Of a stretch of 64,000 nt of DNA, positions 57,822 through 64,000 are shown piece by piece. The stretch's first letter is position 1. Each line of letters begins with the position of its first letter. The DNA comes from a bacterium (lineage in GTDB: Bacteria > UBP6 > UBA1177). The stretch lies in the NCBI GenBank assembly GCA_017405875.1, contig JAFQZM010000029.1, forward strand, positions 33,044 through 97,043, in the 5' to 3' direction. Under the pieces are notes generated by a model. The model was not told the origin of the DNA. It made no database searches and was given only the letters and a program-made list of their open reading frames with translations. The position numbers were made by a program, and so were the translations under genes.

Positions 57822-59159
57822 ATGCGTAATTTCCTTTTTGCAGCACTTATCTGCTGCGCACTGACTTTTTCACTTTCTGCTCAGGAAGAACAGACATCTG
57901 AAGAAACAAAAGAATCAAAAGTTGAAGCTGACGCTCAGGCAGAAGAGGCTGCCGAGGCTGAAGAAGAGGAAGACAAACTCGCTTTCGAGCGCAAGCCCTA
58001 CTTCAATGCCACTGTTTTCGGCGGAGTTTCGGCAGGGATCAACGTCGAAGACGGCGATGTAAACAAGGAAGAGAGTTACGAAATCGGGCTCGACAACCTG
58101 ATTTTGGATTTCAAAGGCGGCGACAGGATGTTCAACGGCCGCGCGATGGTCGATTTCGGCTCGGTCGATGACGAAGGCAAAATGACGCTCGATGTCATCA
58201 AAAACGTCTCTTTCAGAATGCAGCATCCTTCTTTCAGGAACGCTGCGGGAACTTTCGGCCTCGATGTCAATCTTCAGGCGGGACTTTTCGAAATGCCTTT
58301 CGGAATCGAAACGGGTTACGACCATGAAGTCGCATTCGCAAATTCCGCGATAAAAGACGACTTTTTCGGCGGAGCCTTTAACGATCTCGGCGTTTCGCTC
58401 GGCGTTGACCTCATTTTTTCGAAAGAATCCGACCTCGCGATTACCCTTTTCACCTTCAACGGCGCAAACGAAACGATGCTTGACGGCGAAAAAAATCTCT
58501 TCCGCGCTCCGGCATTCGGCGTTGATCTCCGCTTCAACAAAACAGGCGATTTCTATGCGACAGCCGCGGCTTCTCTCGTTGTCGGAAAGGCTTACAGGAA
58601 CTACGGTTTCGACGTTTACAATGTCGAAGATGATGAAATTATTTCCTACAAAAACGGCGAAGATCTCGACCAGAGCAGAAACAACGTCCTCATGGCGATC
58701 GGCGCAGATCTCGGCTACAACGTAAACGACGATATTTCAGTAGGCTTCAAAGGCGAATTCGGCCTCACTCACCGCGCCCTTTACAACCCCGATTTTGAAA
58801 ACGGCAAACTCATCTCCGACGGCATTGACAAAGCTGGCTCGGCATACACCTCATGGGGACTTTTCGCAATGCCTTACGTAACACTCTGGGATGTCGACAT
58901 GATGGCGAGAGTTTCATACTTCAAGGCTCCGTTCTATGAAGAAAACATCGTCAGCAAGGACAATTCCAACCTCGGCGTAAACATCGCAGTAATCTACAAC
59001 TTCTGCGACTACGCAGGAATCGAACTTGACTACGACTTCAACAAAACAACCTTCCACGGATACGGCGAAAAGAATGAAACCGTTTCCGAATCCCTCAATA
59101 CCCACTCGATCGCACTCGCTCTGAGCGGCGCATTCGATTTCCTCTGGGAAGAAAAATAA
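57822..59159 (+). CDS. Outer-membrane beta-barrel (porin-like) protein
   Basis: 445 residues, ATG after TTGGAGGC. Signal peptide MRNFLFAALICCALTFSLSA, then a Glu/Ala-rich segment (EADAQAEEAAEAEEEEDK). The rest is a series of alternating amphipathic strands with aromatic girdles (YFNATVFGGVSAGINV; AMVDFGSVDDEGKM; LAITLFTFNG; FYATAAASLVVGKAYRNYGF), typical of a porin of 16-18 strands. The last strand is HSIALALSGAFDFLWEEK; a final aromatic residue is not strictly terminal. Position between two feo operons suggests, but does not show, a link to metal uptake. Confidence 0.75.
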   Translation: MRNFLFAALICCALTFSLSAQEEQTSEETKESKVEADAQAEEAAEAEEEEDKLAFERKPYFNATVFGGVSAGINVEDGDVNKEESYEIGLDNLILDFKGGDRMFNGRAMVDFGSVDDEGKMTLDVIKNVSFRMQHPSFRNAAGTFGLDVNLQAGLFEMPFGIETGYDHEVAFANSAIKDDFFGGAFNDLGVSLGVDLIFSKESDLAITLFTFNGANETMLDGEKNLFRAPAFGVDLRFNKTGDFYATAAASLVVGKAYRNYGFDVYNVEDDEIISYKNGEDLDQSRNNVLMAIGADLGYNVNDDISVGFKGEFGLTHRALYNPDFENGKLISDGIDKAGSAYTSWGLFAMPYVTLWDVDMMARVSYFKAPFYEENIVSKDNSNLGVNIAVIYNFCDYAGIELDYDFNKTTFHGYGEKNETVSESLNTHSIALALSGAFDFLWEEK

Positions 59160-59287
59160 AACACATATTCTGAAAGATTTTCCACTTTTTAAAATAGTCT
59201 GACTTACAGCGATATGTCGAAAAATCAGCGTTTTTCTATAGACTTGAAAGACTTATTCTGACACCGTGTCAGGTTTATCGACACCTA

Positions 59288-60013
59288 TCAGCAGTGGTGA
59301 GTTCCGCAGCTGTGTCCGCCGCAGCCGCCTTCGTGATGGTCATGGTGTTCGTGGTGAGTGCAGTGAGAATTGGGATCGTATTCGAGTTTTCCGGCTGCAA
59401 GTGCTTTTGCAGCTTCGTCAGCTGAGCCGTTTACACCGGGGTAAAGAGCGATTCCGGCTTCCTCTAAAGCCATTCTCGCGCCGCTGCCTATTCCGCCGCA
59501 GATCAGAGCATCGACCTGAGCCGCTTTCAAAAAACCGGCAAGTGCGCCGTGACCGCTTCCGTTGGTCGGAACGATCTGTTCCCTGACGACCGCACCGTTT
59601 TCGACATCGTAGAATTTGAAGTTTTCAGTGTGTCCGAAATGCTGAAAAACCTCGCCGTTTTCATAAGTTACCGCAATTCTTCTGTGTTCCATCTTCTTCT
59701 CCATAATATTGTCAGGCAGTTCCACGGGAGCAAATTCACAACATCCGCCCACGATGAGAAGGCGTTTTCCGCGGACAAGAGCATCGGCAACTTTGCGCCG
59801 CGCACTTTCATAAATCGCAGTGACCGTAGTCCTGGCGACATTCATCTTCAAAGCGCACGCTTCCTGCGTAAGCCCTTCGTCATCAAGAAGTCGCATAGCC
59901 TCGAATTCATCCACAGTCATGAAAACACTTTCCGCCGTTTCGACATCATCCGGAGAAAAGCTCCTGAAAAGCGGTGATTTCTCAATTCTGCGGCATCTTG
60001 CGGGTCTTGACAT
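59288..60013 (-). CDS. DUF134 DNA-binding domain fused to NifX/NifB-type domain with His/Cys-rich tail
   Basis: 241 residues from the ATG at 60013, six bases after GGGAGG (the adjacent ATG at 60016 is also possible). Residues 1-95 are DUF134 (SRPARCRRIEKSPLFRSFSP; MTVDEFEAMRLLDDEGLTQEACALKM; a winged HTH-like part). Residues about 113-215 are a dinitrogenase iron-molybdenum cofactor-type domain (RIAVTYENGEVFQHFGHTENFKFYDVE; ALICGGIGSGARMALEEAGI). The tail HHEHHDHHEGGCGGHSCGTHHC would bind metal ions. It is divergent from feoAB and shares the intergenic region with the TTAG-N6-CTAA operator. Likely a metal-linked regulator or carrier; nitrogenase itself is absent here. Confidence 0.88.
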   Translation of the reverse strand: MSRPARCRRIEKSPLFRSFSPDDVETAESVFMTVDEFEAMRLLDDEGLTQEACALKMNVARTTVTAIYESARRKVADALVRGKRLLIVGGCCEFAPVELPDNIMEKKMEHRRIAVTYENGEVFQHFGHTENFKFYDVENGAVVREQIVPTNGSGHGALAGFLKAAQVDALICGGIGSGARMALEEAGIALYPGVNGSADEAAKALAAGKLEYDPNSHCTHHEHHDHHEGGCGGHSCGTHHC

Positions 60014-60081
60014 CATGAACCTCCCGCGAAAAGATAGTTGATTTTTGACATATGTCAAATATTTTCAACCGCATTTTTTCC

Positions 60082-60102
60082 TTGACTATTAGGCTTAGCT
60101 AA
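60082..60102 (+). promoter_or_regulatory. Promoter and TTAG-N6-CTAA operator of feoAB
   Basis: TTGACT (60082-60087) is followed by TTAGGCTTAGCTAA (60089-60102), the same arrangement as upstream of the feoA-feoA-feoB operon (53560-53580). A lone CTAA half-site follows 19 bases further. The next 25 bases (CTAATTTGATT...TTCTTTTAAT) also match the other promoter region. The conserved block implies a shared metal-dependent regulator. The divergent DUF134-NifX gene may be affected as well. Confidence 0.65.
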
Positions 60103-60167
60103 CAATTATCCTCAATCCTAATTTGATTGAGTTCTTTTAATATCGGAAATTTAGTGAAGGCATAAAT

Positions 60168-62519
60168 ATGAAAACATTGCGCGAAATAAAGACCGGAGAG
60201 ACCGTTCGGGTCAAAAAACTCGGTGGAAACGGCGAGCTCCGCCAGCATTTTCTTGATATGGGAATAATTCCGGGGGCGGAGATCACGCTCGTGAAATACG
60301 CTCCTCTCGGCGACCCGATGGAATTCAGACTGCACGGCTACGAGCTGACACTGCGCGTGGCAGATGCGCAGCAGATCGAAGTTACCGAGGCTGATGCAGC
60401 AAATCCGGCACTCCGACAAGGCTCCGGGAGCGCAGACTCGATCACGGAACACCCGGGACTCGGCGAAAGCGGAAAATTCCACGACAAAAAGAGCGAAAAC
60501 CCGCTTCCTGACGGCACTGTTCTAACATTTGCGCTCGTCGGTAACCAGAACTGTGGAAAAACAACTCTTTTCAACCGCCTCACCGGATCAAACCAGCATG
60601 TCGGGAACTTCCCCGGCGTTACGGTCGACAGGAAATCTGGTTCTATTAAAGGACACGTCGATACTCTGATCACCGATCTGCCGGGCATTTACTCGATGTC
60701 GCCCTACTCTGCCGAGGAACTTATCTCGCGCGATTTCGTCCTGAACGAAAAACCTCACGCGATAATAAACATCGTGGATGCGACCAACATCGAACGCAAT
60801 CTCTACCTCACGATGCAGCTTTTGGAGCTCAACATCCCGCTTGTCGTCGCGCTCAACATGATGGACGAAGTCACGGCAAACGGCGGTTCGATCGACGTAA
60901 ACAAAATGGAATCGCTGCTCGGTGTTCCCGTCGTTCCGATCTCGGCGAAAAAAGGTCAGGGAATCGAGGAACTTGTCTCACATGCGATCCACGTCGCGAA
61001 ATTTCAGGAAAGTCCTCTGCGTCAGGATTTCTGCGGCAAAGACGATAACGGCGGTGCAGTCCACCGTGCGCTCCACGGAACAATACATCTGATTGAAGAC
61101 CATGCCGAAAAAGCGGGCGTTCCCGTGCGCTTCGCAGCGACAAAACTATTGGAAAATGACCATCAGATCCTGCAGAAGCTCGACCTCGATGTAAACGAAA
61201 CAGAGATGCTGGAGCACATCATCATGCAGATGGAAAGCGAGCGGAATCTCGACCGGAGCGCGGCTATTGCCGACATGCGTTTTTCTTTCATTTACAAACT
61301 GTGCTCTGCCACCGTCAAAAAGCCGCACGAAAGCAAAGAGAGGGCGAGAAGCCAGGAAATCGACAAAGTGCTCACCGGAAAATGGACGGCAATACCGTGC
61401 TTCATTGCGATCATGGGCGGCATTTTCTACCTGACTTTCAATGTGATCGGCGCATGGCTGCAGGAACTTTTAGAAACCGGAATAGACTGGCTCACGAAAG
61501 TAACGGACTCTGCTCTTGCCGCGGCAGGAGTAAACGAAGTGCTTCACGGACTCATCATCGACGGCATTTTTGCCGGTGTCGGAAGCGTGCTTTCCTTTCT
61601 GCCCATCATCGTAACGCTCTTTTTCTTTCTTTCCATGCTCGAAGATTCAGGCTACATCGCGCGTGTTGCGTTTTTTATGGACAAACTTCTGCGTAAAATC
61701 GGTCTGTCGGGCAGAAGCATCGTTCCGCTTCTTGTCGGCTTTGGCTGCTCTGTTCCCGCCGTCATGTCGACCAGAACGCTTCCGAGCGAACGCGACAGAA
61801 AAATGACGATCCTGCTCACCCCTTTTATGAGCTGCACGGCAAAACTCCCGATATACGCCTTTTTCGTAAGCGCATTTTTCCCGAAGCGCGGCGGCCTGAT
61901 AATGACGGGACTCTATCTTTTGGGAATTCTCGTCGGAATACTCATCGCACTGCTTTACAAGGGAACGCTTTTCAAAGGCGAAGCGGTGCCTTTCGTGATG
62001 GAACTTCCGAACTACCGCATGCCCGGCGTGCGGAATACTGCTCAGCTTTTGTGGGAAAAGGCGAAAGACTTCCTGCAGAGGGCGTTCACGGTGATTTTCG
62101 TGGCAACCATCGTCGTATGGTTTCTGCAGAGCTTCAACTGGAAACTGCAGTTAGTCGAAAATGCAGAAATGAGCATGCTCGCTTCCATTGCACAACTGAT
62201 CTCCCCCATCATGAAACCGATCGGGCTTGGCGACTGGCAGATAGTCGTTGCCCTCGTCTGCGGCTTTATGGCTAAGGAAAGCGTAGTTTCGACTCTTGAG
62301 ATTTTGTTTGCCGGAGGCGTTGAAACGATGATGACGAGTCTCACGGCGGCAAGCCTTCTCGTCTTCAGCCTGCTCTATACTCCTTGCGTTGCGGCTATCG
62401 CTTCAATAAAGCGCGAACTCGGCACAAAATGGGCTGCAGGCGTCGTAATCTGGCAGTGCGTGATCGCATGGCTCTGCTCGCTTGCCGTATATCTCATCGG
62501 CAAGGCAGTCGGAATGTAG
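60168..62519 (+). CDS. feoB: FeoA-FeoB fusion ferrous iron transporter
   Basis: 783 residues. Residues 1-75 are FeoA (LREIKTGETVRVKKLGGNGE; YAPLGDPMEFRLHGYELTL), then a 40-residue linker. FeoB has G1 GNQNCGKT (125-132), DLPGIYSMSP, and G4 NMMDE. Membrane motifs include HGLIIDGIFAGVGSVLSFLP, GFGCSVPAVMSTRT and FMSCTAKLPIYAFF. It lacks the acidic insertion seen in the other FeoB. Having both a separate and a fused system suggests different affinity, timing or metal. There is no obvious strong ribosome site (GTGAAGGC upstream of the ATG). Confidence 0.95.
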   Translation: MKTLREIKTGETVRVKKLGGNGELRQHFLDMGIIPGAEITLVKYAPLGDPMEFRLHGYELTLRVADAQQIEVTEADAANPALRQGSGSADSITEHPGLGESGKFHDKKSENPLPDGTVLTFALVGNQNCGKTTLFNRLTGSNQHVGNFPGVTVDRKSGSIKGHVDTLITDLPGIYSMSPYSAEELISRDFVLNEKPHAIINIVDATNIERNLYLTMQLLELNIPLVVALNMMDEVTANGGSIDVNKMESLLGVPVVPISAKKGQGIEELVSHAIHVAKFQESPLRQDFCGKDDNGGAVHRALHGTIHLIEDHAEKAGVPVRFAATKLLENDHQILQKLDLDVNETEMLEHIIMQMESERNLDRSAAIADMRFSFIYKLCSATVKKPHESKERARSQEIDKVLTGKWTAIPCFIAIMGGIFYLTFNVIGAWLQELLETGIDWLTKVTDSALAAAGVNEVLHGLIIDGIFAGVGSVLSFLPIIVTLFFFLSMLEDSGYIARVAFFMDKLLRKIGLSGRSIVPLLVGFGCSVPAVMSTRTLPSERDRKMTILLTPFMSCTAKLPIYAFFVSAFFPKRGGLIMTGLYLLGILVGILIALLYKGTLFKGEAVPFVMELPNYRMPGVRNTAQLLWEKAKDFLQRAFTVIFVATIVVWFLQSFNWKLQLVENAEMSMLASIAQLISPIMKPIGLGDWQIVVALVCGFMAKESVVSTLEILFAGGVETMMTSLTAASLLVFSLLYTPCVAAIASIKRELGTKWAAGVVIWQCVIAWLCSLAVYLIGKAVGM

Positions 62520-62528
62520 GAGATTTGA

Positions 62529-62693
62529 ATGCTGGCAACGATCATTATATCAGTTTTACTTCTTGCAATGTTCATATTTGCACTCACAAGTATCATAAGA
62601 AAGCGTATGCGCGGCGACTGCGGATGCGGCATGGGCTCTGACTGCCGTAACTGCTCAGCATGTAAGACTGATAAGAAAAATTCGGATCACTGA
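62529..62693 (+). CDS. Small FeoB-associated Cys-rich membrane protein
   Basis: 54 residues, ATG at 62529 six bases after GGAG and nine bases after the feoAB stop. Membrane helix MLATIIISVLLLAMFIFALT, a basic RKRMR stretch, then a Cys cluster with CGCGMGSDC and CSAC (five cysteines), then a Lys/Asp tail. This is the layout of the short Cys-rich proteins encoded after feoB in many bacteria, which may bind incoming iron. It corresponds to the first half of the HMA fusion at 56666. Confidence 0.88.
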   Translation: MLATIIISVLLLAMFIFALTSIIRKRMRGDCGCGMGSDCRNCSACKTDKKNSDH

Positions 62694-62790
62694 TCTGCAT
62701 ATTTACGACATTTATCTGCATATAAAACGCAAAAAAATATGCAGATGCTTGACTTTTTCTGCATATAAAGCTATAAAACAATGTGCAGAT
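62693..62790 (+). promoter_or_regulatory. Promoter and five-site operator array of the fic gene
   Basis: A near-consensus promoter, TTGACT (62749-62754), 17 bases, TATAAA (62772-62777), is embedded in repeated words. ATCTGCATAT occurs at 62693-62702 and 62714-62723, inverted ATATGCAGAT at 62737-62746, TTCTGCATAT at 62757-62766, and TGTGCAGAT at 62782-62790. Spacings are 20-24 bases, about two helical turns, so all sites face one side of the DNA. Two sites overlap the promoter. This looks like a cooperative repressor site, possibly for the Fic protein itself, which has a winged-helix-like C-terminus. Confidence 0.7.
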
Positions 62791-62803
62791 TAAGGAGGTT
62801 GAT

Positions 62804-63850
62804 ATGCATAAATTCGATTACTCTTTCTTAAACAACGGGACATTGCCGTCGCAGTTTGTAAATATAACATCTGCGATCGCATCACTGAAAACGGCGTCTC
62901 TGTTCAGAAAAAATGATTTTCAGAAGGTCTTCACTGAACTTGAGGCTATCGCCAAAATACAATCAGTAAAGAATTCCAATGAAATCGAAGGTATCGTCAC
63001 AAGCGACGAAAGGATCGTTCAGATCGTCCGGCAGAACAGCGCACCTTTAAACCATGACGAGCAGGAAATCTCGGGTTACAGAGACGCTTTGAACATTATC
63101 CATTCAGGCTTCGAGACTCTTCAGTTCAACGAAAACACAGTGCTCTCTCTGCACAAAACAATGCTCTCCGCGACTGATTACAGCTACGGCGGAAAATACA
63201 AAACCGAAGACAACGTGATTCTGGAAATAGATGCGCGTGGCAACAGAAGGATACGTTTCGCGCCGGTTCCTGCAAAAGAGACTAAAGCCGCAATGGAACA
63301 GCTTTTTCTTGCCTACGCGGATGCAGCCTCGGATTCGAATATAAACGCACTTCTTCTGATCCCGTGCGTTGTTCTCGATTTTCTGTGCATCCACCCTTTC
63401 AGAGACGGCAACGGCAGAATGTCGCGCCTCATCTCGCTTCTGCTTCTGTATAAAAACGGTTTTGACGCGGGAAAATACATCTCGTTTGAAGAGCAGATAA
63501 ACAAAAACAAAAGTCTCTATTACCAGTCGCTCAAGGAATCTTCCGAAAACTGGCACAAAAGCAGGAACGACTATTTTCCCTTCATGAAAAACTTTCTCGG
63601 CACTCTTTATCAGTGTTATCAGGAACTTGACAAGCGTTTTGCCGTTGTCAACTCAAACAAAGTCACGAAATCGTCACGGATCGAAGCGACTGTTCTGAAT
63701 GCACTTCTGCCGATTTCAAAAGCCGAGATCTGCCGACTTCTTCCCGATGTCAGCCCCACAACGATCGAAGCAGTTTTGGGAAAAATGGTTAAAAGCGGAA
63801 TAATAACGACTCTCGGTTCCGGCCGCGGAACGAAATATGTAAAAAAATGA
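62804..63850 (+). CDS. Fic family protein (predicted AMP-transferase) with C-terminal winged helix
   Basis: 348 residues from the ATG at 62804, after TAAGGAGG. The catalytic Fic motif is HPFRDGNGRMSR (His197 to Arg208) with all key residues. The inhibitory motif SNEIEG (Ser58-Glu62-Gly63) lies in the N-terminal part, so it is the class II, self-inhibited type. GKYKTEDNVI is the flap region. The C-terminal 60 residues (SSRIEATVLNALLPISKAEI; PTTIEAVLGKMVKSGIITTL) form a winged-helix DNA-binding domain. Fic proteins attach AMP to target proteins; DNA-binding ones often control their own promoter. Target unknown. Confidence 0.93.
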   Translation: MHKFDYSFLNNGTLPSQFVNITSAIASLKTASLFRKNDFQKVFTELEAIAKIQSVKNSNEIEGIVTSDERIVQIVRQNSAPLNHDEQEISGYRDALNIIHSGFETLQFNENTVLSLHKTMLSATDYSYGGKYKTEDNVILEIDARGNRRIRFAPVPAKETKAAMEQLFLAYADAASDSNINALLLIPCVVLDFLCIHPFRDGNGRMSRLISLLLLYKNGFDAGKYISFEEQINKNKSLYYQSLKESSENWHKSRNDYFPFMKNFLGTLYQCYQELDKRFAVVNSNKVTKSSRIEATVLNALLPISKAEICRLLPDVSPTTIEAVLGKMVKSGIITTLGSGRGTKYVKK

Positions 63851-63874
63851 ACAACTTAATTAGAGGAGATAACA

Positions 63875-64000
63875 ATGACCAAAAAAGTCCTTTTCATCAT
63901 CGGTTCTTTGAGAAAAAAATCCTTCAACAGACAGCTTGCGGCAAAGTGCAGGGAAATTCTGGAAAAATCGGGAAATATCGAAATTACGGAGCTCGGTTTC
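63875..64000 (+). CDS. NADPH-dependent FMN reductase (start only; continues beyond window)
   Basis: The first 42 codons are present, from the ATG at 63875 after TAGAGGAGAT. MTKKVLFIIGSLRKKSFNRQ is the N-terminal strand and FMN-phosphate loop (GSLRxxSxN) of NADPH-dependent FMN reductases of the YwqN/ChrR type. It lies 24 bases after the fic stop on the same strand. The C-terminal part is outside the window. Confidence 0.85.
   Translation, partial: MTKKVLFIIGSLRKKSFNRQLAAKCREILEKSGNIEITELGF

Noticed and set aside
59258..59272. CTGACACCGTGTCAG palindrome between the convergent porin and DUF134 genes as terminator
   Set aside because: A six-base stem without a good T-run on either strand; not convincing as a terminator.

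Overview
The window is a compact stretch of a Gram-negative (diderm) bacterial chromosome. Evidence for an outer membrane is a predicted outer-membrane beta-barrel (57822-59159) and many signal-peptide or lipobox proteins. Iron uptake by two separate ferrous (Feo) systems and an acetate kinase suggest life at low oxygen. The sigma-region-4-only protein, the Asp/Thr/Ser-rich linkers, the Cys motifs of the DGCGGTCG type and a MYXO-CTERM-like C-terminal tail recall Myxococcota or other delta-like lineages. That placement is an inference; no rRNA, tRNA or other marker for firm taxonomy is present.

Layout. 1-14.6 kb is mostly housekeeping: a membrane glycosyltransferase-like protein cut by the left edge, a sigma-like HTH protein, purA, a lipid flippase-like protein, a YgiQ radical-SAM protein, thiS-thiF, pgeF-xseB, phosphofructokinase, two ABC-F ATPases and an Ntn-hydrolase. 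14.6-24 kb is an accessory region: dinD, an orphan RelB/DinJ antitoxin, two families of short dispersed repeats, and a complete type V-A CRISPR-Cas locus. The cas12a-cas4-cas1-cas2 operon and a 23-repeat array all read on the minus strand. 24-31.5 kb carries an NAD(P)H oxidoreductase, pyrE (with an overlapping upstream mini-ORF), a Cys-rich secreted protein, a secreted zinc metalloprotease with a coupled membrane partner, a frameshifted ackA and rnhC. 31.5-35 kb has a CheY-like receiver and a single-chain MmeI-like restriction-modification enzyme.

35-53.4 kb is dominated by the cell envelope: a coiled-coil secreted protein, a large amidase, a 1076-residue surface protein with a C-terminal sorting-like tail, and five consecutive lipoprotein genes that together hold about eight copies of one unnamed domain. 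Two aldehyde dehydrogenases (proline/glutamate and lysine-type) sit between them.

53.4-62.7 kb is an iron region: feoA-feoA-feoB followed by a Cys-rich/HMA fusion protein, a methyltransferase, a porin-like protein, a DUF134-NifX metal-linked regulator and a second feoAB fusion with its small Cys-rich partner. Both feo operons have the palindrome TTAG-N6-CTAA next to a TTGAC -35 element, suggesting one metal-dependent repressor. The right end has a Fic AMP-transferase gene behind an unusual five-site operator, and an FMN reductase cut by the window edge.

Most worth a second look: the paralogous lipoprotein cluster, the short GGCS-hydrophobic C-terminal tails, inverted partial repeats in the Cas12a leader, the Fic operator array, the FeoB insertion, and two small upstream ORFs that overlap the starts of the genes they precede.
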